Assembly: GCA_024650095.1 (NCBI GenBank)
Contig: JANKMV010000008.1
Location: 1-16,606, forward strand
Direction of reading: 5' to 3'
DNA: 16,606 nucleotides
Source: Bacillota bacterium
GTDB taxonomy: Bacteria > Bacillota > Dethiobacteria > Dethiobacterales > Dethiobacteraceae
Under the pieces are notes generated by a model. The model searched no databases. It was not told the DNA's origin and was given only the letters and a program-made list of their open reading frames with translations. Positions within the stretch are counted from its first letter, which is position 1; every line of letters starts with the position of its first letter. Shown here piece by piece: positions 1-6,840 of this stretch. The position numbers and the translations under genes are program-made.

Positions 1-123
1 TAACTGCTGATGCGCCGGTGCCACATCAGAGGCAAGCGTATGTAAATGAATGGCGAGGAGAGTTTTGCGACTGGGACGACGAACTTTCTTAAGTGGAGCA
101 AGTGGCGCAAATATTTTTTTCAT
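1..123 (-). CDS. 5' end of an unrecognised gene, cut by the window edge
   Basis: An open frame starts with ATG at 123-121 and stays open for 41 codons to the window edge. A strong ribosome binding site (AGGAGGTGA in the minus strand, around 131-139) lies just upstream, which is the main reason to call it a gene. The visible N-terminus begins MKKIFAPLAPLKKVRRPSRK, is rich in Lys/Arg and Pro, and shows no clear membrane segment. It lies 53 nt downstream of spoIID on the same strand with no terminator between, so it may share that transcript. In related genomes a peptidase of the M23/SpoIIQ type often follows spoIID, but nothing visible here confirms that. I do not recognise the family. Confidence 0.6.
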   Translation of the reverse strand, partial: MKKIFAPLAPLKKVRRPSRKTLLAIHLHTLASDVAPAHQQL

Positions 124-176
124 CTGGACATCACCTCCTGCAAGGTATTATGTCCATTATTTTCCTGTTTATACGT

Positions 177-1187
177 TTAATTCATGGGAATATCACTAAC
201 TTCTACGTCTGTATAGTAGTAATGAATGATTTCCTCATACGTTTTATTTTCCGTGGCCATACCGTCTGCACCGTACTGGCACATGCCCACTCCATGACCA
301 TAGCCTTTGGCCATAAAGACAACCTTATCGTCCGTAACTTCCCACGTCACATTGGTGGAGGGAAGTGCTAAAGCCGTGCGTAAATCACGCCCTGTTACGG
401 GTTCACCCGCAATCAAGATGCTTTTAATGCGACCTGTATCAGAACGAACTGCGGTAGCCAAAAGAGGGCGCCCTGCAGCTGAAACAGGTAAAGCAGACAC
501 ATAGGGGACAATGGCATCGGCAAATTCTACACCGCTAAACTCATGCTTTGTTTCATACCAGCGTGATCCTGCACAGTATGAACAGGGGATACCACGTAGA
601 TAAGGCAAGGATGCAGACCAAACGTCTTCACTATTTTCTGTATGCCCACCGCAGTTGGAATGAAAAAGGGAATCTATTAATTTACCATTATGTGTGATCA
701 CTTTTCCTGCTGTATCGCGTACAGCCGTGCGAATTTTGTTTAGATAGCCTGCGGCTTCCTCACTCGACCATTTACCCAGGGATTTTTCTTCGCTTTCCCA
801 TGCTTGACAATGGGTGGAATCGGTACAAATATCGGCTCCTGCATGCTTGAAACAACCCTTGCCACCAAAGGAAAGCATTTGATTTACTGTATAGGTGCGG
901 GCACCCACTGCTTGCGCTTTCAGTGCTTCCACCGCAAAGGATGCAGGCATTTCAGCAGCGACTACACCCACTAAGTATTCTTCCAGTGGCATCTCCACCA
1001 ACTCGGTGCTTTCGTGAAGAAATACATTGATTGTTACTTCTCCCGCAGGGGAAGCAATGGGATCTCGATCCACCACCTCGGGAGGAGTACCACCCGTACT
1101 CGGGCCACAGGCCCGGGTGAGGAGAACTGGTAGTCCTATGATTAAGAAAACAAGGAATAATAGAAGTGTGGTAATCACTTTTTTCAC
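177..1187 (-). CDS. spoIID: Stage II sporulation protein D (SpoIID), engulfment lytic transglycosylase
   Basis: SpoIID is a membrane-anchored enzyme that cleaves glycan strands denuded of stem peptides and drives forespore engulfment with SpoIIM and SpoIIP. The GTG start at 1187 is chosen because AAGGAGG lies 8 nt upstream (1196-1202); a longer frame from 1208 would place that site inside the gene. The product is 336 aa. Residues about 4-24 form the membrane anchor. The SpoIID/LytB signature EALKAQAVGARTY carries Glu87, matching the catalytic glutamate known in Bacillus SpoIID (E88). His115, Cys121 and Cys127 are spaced H-x5-C-x5-C, like the zinc site described for Clostridioides SpoIID. SNCGGHTE and a GYGHGVGMCQYGA motif near the C-terminus complete the family pattern. 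It lies downstream of murA, the order common in Clostridia, but here a repeat array and a terminator separate the two. Confidence 0.96.
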   Translation of the reverse strand: MKKVITTLLLFLVFLIIGLPVLLTRACGPSTGGTPPEVVDRDPIASPAGEVTINVFLHESTELVEMPLEEYLVGVVAAEMPASFAVEALKAQAVGARTYTVNQMLSFGGKGCFKHAGADICTDSTHCQAWESEEKSLGKWSSEEAAGYLNKIRTAVRDTAGKVITHNGKLIDSLFHSNCGGHTENSEDVWSASLPYLRGIPCSYCAGSRWYETKHEFSGVEFADAIVPYVSALPVSAAGRPLLATAVRSDTGRIKSILIAGEPVTGRDLRTALALPSTNVTWEVTDDKVVFMAKGYGHGVGMCQYGADGMATENKTYEEIIHYYYTDVEVSDIPMN

Positions 1188-1310
1188 AGATAATGCCTCC
1201 TTAGGCAAGTTTACATATTTATATGCCCTCGGAAGCTTGTCTAGTACAAGAAAAGCACTGGCTACCTTAATCGCTTGCTATACCCTATTAGAGCTGTTTC
1301 TATGGGGACC

Positions 1311-1334
1311 GGAACGGTCAAGACCGTTCCCTAC
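1311..1334 (-). repeat. REP-like element, copy 1 (GTAG head plus hairpin)
   Basis: Read on the minus strand this is GTAG followed at once by a perfect 9-bp inverted repeat, GGAACGGTC and GACCGTTCC, separated by TT. All 24 nt are identical in four places in this window. A GTAG-type tetranucleotide before a hairpin is the known layout of REPs recognised by REP-associated tyrosine transposases (IS200/IS605 relatives). No such transposase is in the window. Confidence 0.75.
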
Positions 1335-1451
1335 ATTTGGGGAAGTGAATATCAAGAAATGCGCGTATCTTCAGTTCCCTTAACGCACACTTGCAGTACT
1401 GGCTACCTTAACCGCTTGCTATACCCTATTAGAGCTGCTTCTATGGGGTCC

Positions 1452-1475
1452 GGAACGGTCAAGACCGTTCCCTAC
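1452..1475 (-). repeat. REP-like element, copy 2
   Basis: Identical 24-nt GTAG-plus-hairpin element, second tandem unit, same orientation as copy 1 and 141 nt from it. The flank on its GTAG side differs from copies 1 and 3: it lacks the CCCCAAA stretch seen next to theirs. Confidence 0.75.
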
Positions 1476-1498
1476 ATTCGGATAGCGACATTATTCAT

Positions 1499-1556
1499 GC
1501 CAGTACAAGAAAGTCGCGCTTCTTCAGTTCCCTTAACGCGCACTTTCAGTACTGGC
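1499..1556. repeat. Long imperfect inverted repeat at the junction of tandem units 2 and 3
   Basis: GCCAGTAC at 1499-1506 is repeated inverted as GTACTGGC at 1549-1556. Inside it, GAAAGTCGCGC and GCGCACTTTC are nearly complementary, so the 58-nt segment can fold into a long, slightly bulged stem with a loop near 1520-1530. A degenerate form precedes unit 2. It is a second structured module within the repeat unit, as in composite REP clusters. The function is unknown. Confidence 0.55.
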
Positions 1557-1603
1557 TACTTTAACCGTTTGCTATACCCCATTTAAGCAGCTTCCATGGG
1601 ACT

Positions 1604-1627
1604 GGAACGGTCAAGACCGTTCCCTAC
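1604..1627 (-). repeat. REP-like element, copy 3
   Basis: Identical 24-nt GTAG-plus-hairpin element in the third tandem unit, same orientation as copies 1 and 2. It shares with copy 1 the flank CCCCAAAT just before GTAG (minus strand). Confidence 0.75.
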
Positions 1628-1681
1628 ATTTGGGGAAGTGAATATAATTTCATGCCAGTACAAAAAAGACACGCTCTTAAC

Positions 1682-1711
1682 AAAAAGAACAGCCGCTTAG
1701 TGCGACTGCTC
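1682..1711 (-). terminator. Intrinsic terminator of murA, overlapping its stop codon
   Basis: On the minus strand GAGCAGTCGC pairs with GCGGCTGTTC over 10 bp (three G-T wobbles), with a 5-nt loop ACTAA followed at once by TTTTT. The 5' arm is the last coding sequence of murA (Glu-Gln-Ser-His region), and the TAA stop codon at 1699-1697 sits in the loop. This separates murA transcriptionally from spoIID. Confidence 0.8.
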
Positions 1712-2965
1712 TGTCCTTGTTATGTTGGCACCAAGGCTAGCTAGCTTTTCTGTTAAGTTCCAGTATCCTCGGTCAATATGATAAATGGCGCCCACATCGG
1801 TCCGGCCCTCTGCAGCCAACCCGGCTAAAACAAGTGCAGCCCCAGCACGTAGGTCTGTGGATTTTACGGGAGCACCATAGAGTTTATCTCGCCCGGAAAC
1901 GACGGCACAGTGACTTTCTATTTTAATTTGTGCCCCCATTCGCCGTAGCTCATCTACATGCATAAAACGGTTCTCAAAGACGGTTTCTGTAATAACGGAC
2001 GTACCCTTAGCAAAGGTAAGTAGAGCCATCATTGGTGACTGTAGATCGGTAGGGAAGCCAGGATAAGGTAACGTTTTAACATCGACAGCCCGAATGGGTC
2101 CTGTGCGACGAATATGGATAAGAGCTTCTTCCTCCACCACTTCACAACCGACTTCTTTTAATTTAGCTATTAACGGTGTCAGGTGAGCGGGGATGACATT
2201 TTCCACCGTTACCGTTCCGCCAGTAATGGCAGCACTTAACATAAATGTTCCTGCTTCAATGCGATCAGGAATAACTGTATAATCGGTACAAGATAGAGAT
2301 GATACTCCATGAATGCGGATGGTATCGGTACCGGCTCCGCTGATATGCCCACCCATGGAATTAATAAAGCGGGCCAAATCAACCACTTCAGGTTCTTCGG
2401 CAGCATTTTCAATAATGGTGGTTCCTTCAGCTAATGCCGCTGCCATCATAATGTTTTCTGTGGCACCCACACTGGGAAAATCGAGATAAATGCGTTCGCC
2501 ATGCAGCTTGTCCGCAATGGTTTCAATAAAGCCGTGACCGATAATAACTTCTGCACCCATGGCCTTTAGCCCCTTAAGGTGCAAATCAATGGGTCTAATA
2601 CCAATGGCGCACCCGCCAGGTAGAGATACTCTGGCTTGTCCCGTGCGCGCTAGGAGCGGACCAATCACGAGGAAGGACGCTCGCATTTTGCGCACCAGTT
2701 CATAGGGTGCTACTGCTCCTGATAAGTGAGATGTTTCCAGCAACAGTTTCTTTTCTTCTGGGTTATAGTCCGTATGGGCACCTAGTGCCGTCAACACTTT
2801 GCACATTGTATAAACATCTTCTAGCGCTGGAATATCCCGCAAGGTAATCTGACCTTCACATAATAATGAGGCAGCCATGATGGGCAAGCAGGCATTTTTA
2901 GCGCCTTCTACGCGGACGCGTCCGTAAAGCGGCACTCCGCCTTCAATTGAAATTATGCCATTCAC
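1697..2965 (-). CDS. murA: UDP-N-acetylglucosamine 1-carboxyvinyltransferase (MurA)
   Basis: MurA transfers enolpyruvate from phosphoenolpyruvate to UDP-GlcNAc, the first committed step of peptidoglycan synthesis, in the cytoplasm. A GTG start at 2965 is chosen: AGGAGG lies 10 nt upstream (2976-2981), and translation then begins [15 protein letters not shown], the usual MurA N-terminus. A longer frame from 3058 would add 31 unrelated residues. The product is 422 aa, normal for the family. It has the GAKN motif with the substrate-binding Lys, the [16 protein letters not shown] loop with the catalytic Cys (target of fosfomycin; Cys115 in E. coli), FPTDLQ with the conserved Asp, and [13 protein letters not shown] with the conserved Arg. 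The position between ywmB and spoIID suggests the MurA paralogue commonly linked to these genes in Firmicutes. Confidence 0.98.
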   Translation of the reverse strand: MNGIISIEGGVPLYGRVRVEGAKNACLPIMAASLLCEGQITLRDIPALEDVYTMCKVLTALGAHTDYNPEEKKLLLETSHLSGAVAPYELVRKMRASFLVIGPLLARTGQARVSLPGGCAIGIRPIDLHLKGLKAMGAEVIIGHGFIETIADKLHGERIYLDFPSVGATENIMMAAALAEGTTIIENAAEEPEVVDLARFINSMGGHISGAGTDTIRIHGVSSLSCTDYTVIPDRIEAGTFMLSAAITGGTVTVENVIPAHLTPLIAKLKEVGCEVVEEEALIHIRRTGPIRAVDVKTLPYPGFPTDLQSPMMALLTFAKGTSVITETVFENRFMHVDELRRMGAQIKIESHCAVVSGRDKLYGAPVKSTDLRAGAALVLAGLAAEGRTDVGAIYHIDRGYWNLTEKLASLGANITRTEQSH

Positions 2966-3370
2966 ATACGTCTGGCCTCCTCGCCTACCAAAATGACAAT
3001 CCAAAAATCGACATACGCTACAGTAGTTAAAGATGTAAGAAACTGAAAGTAGAATCATTTGTCTTTTTATCTTTTGACGAGTTCATTATCTTTATACTGT
3101 AGTAAAGACACTTTCTTGCACTAGCTAGTAAGAAATTATATTACTTTACAGTTGCAAAGTGGTAATGTAACAGCAGTAAAAAGGCGCTTGTTGAAATTAT
3201 ATCATTGTTTCTGCCGAATAGTTATTTAATTAATTTAACAGGCTGCAGGAACACTCTTTTACGTACTTCATTTTGCTAGTCATCACCTCTGAGCTTACTG
3301 TAGTATTGTAGCTACTTTCTTGCTTTACTCTCTACCTTAATAAATATAAATTGATTTATGAAAATAATGT
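2966..3370. other. 405-nt AT-rich gene-free gap between ywmB and murA
   Basis: No convincing gene lies here. A minus-strand TATAAT at 3201-3196, preceded by TG one base upstream (extended -10), is the best candidate promoter for murA; its -35 is poor. A second TATAAT lies at 3140-3135. A 13-codon frame (MKYVKECSCSLLN) follows an AGAGGTG near 3285 but is too short to call. I see no clear terminator after ywmB. The gap is unusual because ywmB and murA are often closely spaced, and it suggests murA has its own promoter here. Confidence 0.5.
3196..3204 (-). promoter_or_regulatory. Candidate extended -10 promoter element upstream of murA
   Basis: The minus strand reads TGATATAAT, a TGnTATAAT extended -10, about 230 nt upstream of the murA start. 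The hexamer 17 nt upstream does not resemble TTGACA, so the call rests on the -10 alone. Confidence 0.3.
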
Positions 3371-4120
3371 TTAGTAGGAGTCATGAATGAGGGGGAAGCC
3401 TGCCCACACGACCGTTTGTTCTAGAAAACTATCGTAGCGAATAGCCACATTAACATTAAAGCGGTCTCCATCGATGGTCATATAGCGCTCTAGCAGTGGT
3501 GTGTATGCGGTGTAGCTGATTAATTCTTCATCCTGCATGCCTTCCACAATGGAACCGCGCACGGCAGTCAAGGCAGTACGTGCCATCTGTTCCATTTCTT
3601 CACTATTCTTTTTCCCTGCCACTTGTCCACTTACATAGTAACTAATTTGCCCCGCGGGAGCATATGGCTGTAAGACTTCATTCAATTGCTCGATCCCTGT
3701 GGCAATGGCGGCAACTGATATATCGTTGCAGACCACTAACAGATATGTCTGGGGCGGCACCCCATTACCATCACCTGGGTTACTCTGTACCACAATATGG
3801 CTAAGCGAGCCTGCTGCTGTTTTTCCCACAGTGTCCACTACCCGGAATGTCTCACCTTCCCCTTTTTCTATAGTGTTACCCTTTACTCCCAGCAAAGCCG
3901 CTACCTCTAGCAGTACAGTTTCTAGTTCGTCCAACTCGCGATATTGGTTGTCCAAAATGGAAAAAAATTGAGCTTCTCCTTCTGTAACCGTCGCTCCGGC
4001 TGTCGTCACCACCATTTCTAGGGCCTCAATACCCGCAACTTCACGTCTAGGAATTCTATAGATGATGGTGGCCGCTGCTAGTAGAAATAGTATAATTACA
4101 ATTTTATGCCAACGTTTCAT
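3371..4120 (-). CDS. ywmB: YwmB-family protein (DUF1779), membrane-anchored, function unknown
   Basis: The 249-aa product begins with a short basic stretch and a hydrophobic segment (residues about 7-21), read as a signal peptide or membrane anchor, so the rest probably lies outside the membrane. The body matches the YwmB family of Firmicutes, whose Bacillus member has a TATA-box-binding-like fold and no established role. The ATG at 4120 is supported by GGAGG at 4129-4133, 8 nt upstream. The order ywmB-murA-spoIID is the standard Firmicutes arrangement and supports the assignment as much as the sequence does. The gene is divergent from the PhoU-like gene at 4311, with a 190-nt shared upstream region. 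No unusual composition is apparent. Confidence 0.85.
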   Translation of the reverse strand: MKRWHKIVIILFLLAAATIIYRIPRREVAGIEALEMVVTTAGATVTEGEAQFFSILDNQYRELDELETVLLEVAALLGVKGNTIEKGEGETFRVVDTVGKTAAGSLSHIVVQSNPGDGNGVPPQTYLLVVCNDISVAAIATGIEQLNEVLQPYAPAGQISYYVSGQVAGKKNSEEMEQMARTALTAVRGSIVEGMQDEELISYTAYTPLLERYMTIDGDRFNVNVAIRYDSFLEQTVVWAGFPLIHDSY

Positions 4121-4268
4121 AATCTCACCCTCCTCACTCTATATGATTGGCAGTTTTTTCCCTGCTTAAACCTTACAAAATAAATTATGTGAAGAAGAGT
4201 AAAAAAGACCTTTTCTAACCCACCAATAATCTCGTTAGGGTTTGTTTATACTATGATCTAGAAAATTG

Positions 4269-4277
4269 TGGTATAAT
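4269..4277 (+). promoter_or_regulatory. Extended -10 promoter element for the PhoU-like gene
   Basis: TGGTATAAT is a perfect TGnTATAAT extended -10, 33 nt before the start codon at 4311, with AGGAGG at 4298-4303 between. The -35 position (about 4249-4254) is weak, as is common with extended -10 promoters. Confidence 0.55.
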
Positions 4278-4310
4278 ACCAACGGATGCCGAGAATGAGG
4301 AGGAGTATTA

Positions 4311-4922
4311 ATGAGAAATCAAGTTGTTCATACCACTGCTGCCACGGAAATAGAAAATGTCGTTACGATGCTGACTGAATTGTTTACTCAAGTTGAACAG
4401 TCTTTTAGCAAGCATCGTCTCAGCTTAAAACATAAGCAAACAACGGCAAGGGTGACCACACAAATGCGTGGTACACTAACTACCCTCCATCAATTGATAG
4501 GTGAAATTAACCGTGATGAAGCACTTGCTGTGCAAGCTACCGTCCTTAACGTGGGAAAAGTGTATTATAGTCTATTGCGTCTTTCATACCAAGTTGAAAA
4601 AAAGGTAGAAGACAATATTGTTTTTACTAAGGTTGCCGCCGACGATATGCATGAAATCTTGCAGCGAACTCGTGCGTTACTCCCACATGTTAATGACACG
4701 TTACGTACCTGCAACACCGTTCTTGCCACACACGTCAAAGAGGAAGTAGATGTTCTACTAACAAACGCGGAGAGCGCGACTAAGCTACATGAAGAACGTT
4801 TATGTACAGGAGTTTGTCATCCTAACACCGCCAATATTTACCTACAAATGCTAGCATATCTGCAGGACATACTCTGGCACATGAAGGCACTCGTCTGTGA
4901 GAATGGCTTGCCTATTATTTAG
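4311..4922 (+). CDS. PhoU-like helical bundle protein, resembling the C-terminal domain of Na/Pi cotransporters
   Basis: This is the only confident plus-strand gene: ATG at 4311, AGGAGG 7 nt upstream, and its own extended -10 promoter. The 203-aa product is almost entirely helical, with no membrane segment. The C-terminal segment HEERLCTGVCHPNTANIY (residues 160-177), followed by a helix ending in HMKAL, resembles the H-x2-RL-x2-G-x-C motif and the following helix of PhoU-like domains at the end of NptA/Na-Pi cotransporters and related proteins. Known PhoU proteins modulate phosphate transport and signalling and bind metals through acidic motifs. Here the metal motifs E-x3-D-x3-D are not obvious, and no phosphate transporter is adjacent. 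It could be a free-standing regulatory domain. The coding assignment is firm; the function is tentative. Confidence 0.8.
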   Translation: MRNQVVHTTAATEIENVVTMLTELFTQVEQSFSKHRLSLKHKQTTARVTTQMRGTLTTLHQLIGEINRDEALAVQATVLNVGKVYYSLLRLSYQVEKKVEDNIVFTKVAADDMHEILQRTRALLPHVNDTLRTCNTVLATHVKEEVDVLLTNAESATKLHEERLCTGVCHPNTANIYLQMLAYLQDILWHMKALVCENGLPII

Positions 4923-5095
4923 TAGAATTTTTGCCACCTCGAGACAGAGAATATATCAGACCAGACATGAAAGCGATGAAAAGAGCATGCCTGATATTAA
5001 AGACATGGATGCGACGAAAAAAACAGCAATCTTAAGAATATATCAAATCAGAAGATATGAACATAAAGACAAAGCCGCCATTATAGCCCCAAAGT

Positions 5096-5119
5096 GTAGG
5101 GAACGGTCTTGACCGTTCC
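5096..5119 (+). repeat. REP-like element, copy 4, opposite orientation
   Basis: GTAG followed by the same 9-bp hairpin, now on the plus strand, identical over all 24 nt to the three copies near 1300-1630. The preceding bases (CCCCAAAGT before GTAG) match the flank of copies 1 and 3 (CCCCAAAT). It shows the element is dispersed, not only tandem. It is about 110 nt from the truncated end of acsV. Confidence 0.75.
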
Positions 5120-5181
5120 GCATGGTAACGCTGGCATATATGCTGGAGCATGATTATTACGCAAATCCAAAAATGTAGACA

Positions 5182-5197
5182 AATGAATGAATGAATG
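5182..5197. repeat. (AATG)4 tetranucleotide repeat
   Basis: Four perfect AATG units in non-coding DNA next to the hairpin at 5197-5225. Its reverse complement, ATTCATTC and so on, supplies the T-rich tail of that hairpin on the minus strand. Confidence 0.7.
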
Positions 5198-5225
5198 AAA
5201 GGGTGCGCAGATGGCGTACCCTTTC
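5197..5225 (-). terminator. Terminator-like hairpin after acsV
   Basis: GAAAGGGTGCGC (5197-5208) pairs with GCGTACCCTTTC (5214-5225) over 12 bp with one G-T wobble and a 5-nt loop. On the minus strand it lies 5 nt past the acsV stop and is followed by the ATTCATTCATT tail, which is T-rich but not a pure T run. It may stop transcription in both directions between the converging genes. Confidence 0.5.
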
Positions 5226-5230
5226 ATTAT

Positions 5231-6805
5231 TTACGTAGGATTTATATAAACGGCTGCCTTGGCCCGCAGGAGATTTTTTATATCATTTTCAGTAAGGACA
5301 ATGTCCTTGCCACTTGCCGCTTCTTCACCATAAACGAGGACAAACTCCCAGCCCTCATCCCCTTCACGCATACGTGACGTGGAGATATCATTTTGCATCT
5401 TCCCTGCACGGTCAATGATGCCTATTTCATAAAAAGTAGCTAAACAGTCGATGAGGCCAGAGCCACAAATCCCTTTGGCACTGCACCGACCGATGGTGGA
5501 CACCTCAACATTAAAGCTGATAGGATCTATTTCCACATTATCGATGGCACCCTTCATAGCACGCATACCATGGACAATGCCACCACCCTCAAATGCAGGG
5601 CCGGCAGAACAAGCTGCCGCCACCATCCAATCTTTATTACCTAACACCATTTCACCATTGGTACCAATATCAATAAAGAGTGTGACTTCATTCTCTTGAG
5701 CTAGGTTCGTAACCAAGGTGCCTGCAACAATATCTCCTCCCACATAAGACGCCACGGAGGGAAAACAGGCTACATATGCATCCGGGTTAACATTAAGTCC
5801 CAACTCCTTTGCTCTGACGGGTGGTGTCTCCGCCGCAAGTGGAATATAGGGCTCCAAACGAATGAACTTTGGTGATAATCCGAGAAAGAGATGGGTCATG
5901 GTGGTATTGGCTGCCACCGTTACTAAGTGTACTTCCTCTGCATTAATCTGACTTAGTGGCAGTAATTCTGCCAGCAATTCATTGACCGAATCCATGACAG
6001 CTTGATGCAGTTCGTCTAAGCCTGTAGGTCTTTCGCTGCTATGGATGATACGGGAGATCACGTCATCCCCAAAGCGAGCTTGCTTGTTGTACGAACCCTT
6101 TTTCCCGATGGTTAAACCGGAATCTAAATCTACCAAATGTACCGCTACCGTGGTGGTACCAATATCAATGGCCAATCCATACACCCTGTTTACGTTCGCC
6201 TCATGGCCGGGCTCAATGGCAATTACCTCAGCACAACCATTAACTTGAGAGACTGTCACCGTCACTTGCCAGTTTCCGGTACGAAGCACAGCGGCTACCC
6301 GCCTTAATACTGACAGGCTAATCCTAATATCTGTACATGCCACCTCAGCACGCAATGCTGCTTGCAAACGCGTCCAGTCAGCTACATTTTCTTCTAGTGT
6401 GGGTGGCGACAGTGTCAACTGTATTTTTCGGCAAAGCGGTTTAAAGGTGAAGCCGTCGGCTAGGTCAATATCTTTCTCCATGAGAAACGTGTTCTCATCT
6501 AACAAGACCTGGTGTTCATCAAGTCTTGATTCGCCGGGGATGTCAACCACAACGCTACTGTTAACACACGTTTGGCAAGCCAATACCAGTCCAGTCTGTT
6601 TCGCACTGGGCGAAATGTTTCCAGCATTCGCAACGCTCACCTGTCCATCTTGCACTTTTACTAAGCAACGCCCGCACGTACCGTCCCCGCCACAACTGCT
6701 AACCAGCTCTATCCCAGCCATAGTAGCCGCTTGCATGAGAGAAGTTCCGGGCTCTACTTGAACAGCAAGATTATCTGGATTAAATAAGACCGTTACTCTT
6801 TCCAT
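5231..6805 (-). CDS. acsV: Corrinoid protein reductive activator (AcsV/RACo type), C-terminally truncated
   Basis: AcsV/RACo uses ATP and a low-potential [2Fe-2S] cluster to return inactive Co(II) corrinoid on the iron-sulfur protein AcsCD to Co(I). The ATG at 6805 has AAGGTG 5 nt upstream. Residues 1-85 are a ferredoxin domain with Cys38, Cys44, Cys47 and Cys77 (C-x5-C-x2-C-x29-C). A linker follows, then the ASKHA ATPase domain (DUF4445) with phosphate motifs DIGTTT (214-219) and DIGTNGE (379-385), plus GPAFEGGGI (402-410) and CGSGLID (447-453). The protein stops at 524 aa, just after LLRAKAAVY-INPT. Family members run to about 630 aa, with an AGGFG adenosine-binding motif beyond this point. 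That part is missing, so ATPase activity is doubtful. It lies 35 nt after acsC. It may be a pseudogene, the product of a rearrangement, or an assembly join. Confidence 0.9.
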   Translation of the reverse strand: MERVTVLFNPDNLAVQVEPGTSLMQAATMAGIELVSSCGGDGTCGRCLVKVQDGQVSVANAGNISPSAKQTGLVLACQTCVNSSVVVDIPGESRLDEHQVLLDENTFLMEKDIDLADGFTFKPLCRKIQLTLSPPTLEENVADWTRLQAALRAEVACTDIRISLSVLRRVAAVLRTGNWQVTVTVSQVNGCAEVIAIEPGHEANVNRVYGLAIDIGTTTVAVHLVDLDSGLTIGKKGSYNKQARFGDDVISRIIHSSERPTGLDELHQAVMDSVNELLAELLPLSQINAEEVHLVTVAANTTMTHLFLGLSPKFIRLEPYIPLAAETPPVRAKELGLNVNPDAYVACFPSVASYVGGDIVAGTLVTNLAQENEVTLFIDIGTNGEMVLGNKDWMVAAACSAGPAFEGGGIVHGMRAMKGAIDNVEIDPISFNVEVSTIGRCSAKGICGSGLIDCLATFYEIGIIDRAGKMQNDISTSRMREGDEGWEFVLVYGEEAASGKDIVLTENDIKNLLRAKAAVYINPT

Positions 6806-6840
6806 GGCTTCACCTTCTTTAGAGATACTGTCTGAATAAT

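Larger units (their letters stand above)
1256..1680. repeat. Three imperfect tandem units of about 141-152 bp, each with a REP-like palindrome
   Basis: Three copies of one unit follow each other. Each opens with a version of ACTGGCTACCTTAACCGCTT (1256, 1398 and 1551 onward), then GCTATACCC, a block around CTATGGGG, a perfect palindrome (1311, 1452, 1604), and in two copies TTTGGGGAAGTGAATAT. The palindromes are 141 and 152 nt apart. The units are diverged outside the palindrome but the palindrome is invariant. The array fills the roughly 490-nt gap between spoIID and murA. No gene is evident: the open frames through it are by-products of the repeats. It resembles a clustered REP (BIME-like) array. 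Confidence 0.85.
4923..5230. other. 308-nt convergent intergenic region at the broken 3' end of the acs block
   Basis: The region lies between the convergent PhoU-like gene and the truncated acsV. It holds a fourth REP-like element (5096-5119), an (AATG)4 microsatellite (5182-5197) and a terminator-like hairpin (5197-5225). No remnant of the missing acsV C-terminus (for example the AGGFG motif) is recognisable in either strand. A 71-codon open frame on the plus strand that overlaps the end of the PhoU-like gene has no supporting ribosome binding site or family features. Confidence 0.6.

Noticed and set aside
1275..1586. 103-codon plus-strand open frame
   Set aside because: It runs through the tandem repeats, its peptide simply repeats with the DNA unit, and it has no ribosome binding site.
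1256..1680. CRISPR array
   Set aside because: The units are about 141-152 nt, diverged and similar along most of their length. There are no short identical repeats with unique spacers and no cas genes.
2966..3058. N-terminal extension of MurA by 31 residues
   Set aside because: The extension does not resemble MurA, and the strong AGGAGG site lies inside it, placed correctly for the GTG at 2965.
3235..3290. Short peptide gene (13-17 codons) with AGAGGTG upstream in the ywmB-murA gap
   Set aside because: It is too short to distinguish from chance, and the next in-frame stop comes within an AT-rich run.
4897..5112. 71-codon plus-strand open frame overlapping the end of the PhoU-like gene
   Set aside because: It overlaps the real gene's 3' end, ends in the REP-like element, has no ribosome binding site, and shows no family features.
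4923..5230. Hidden frameshifted remainder of acsV
   Set aside because: I read the minus strand after the stop in other frames and saw no AGGFG or other expected C-terminal motif. A single base error would not restore it.
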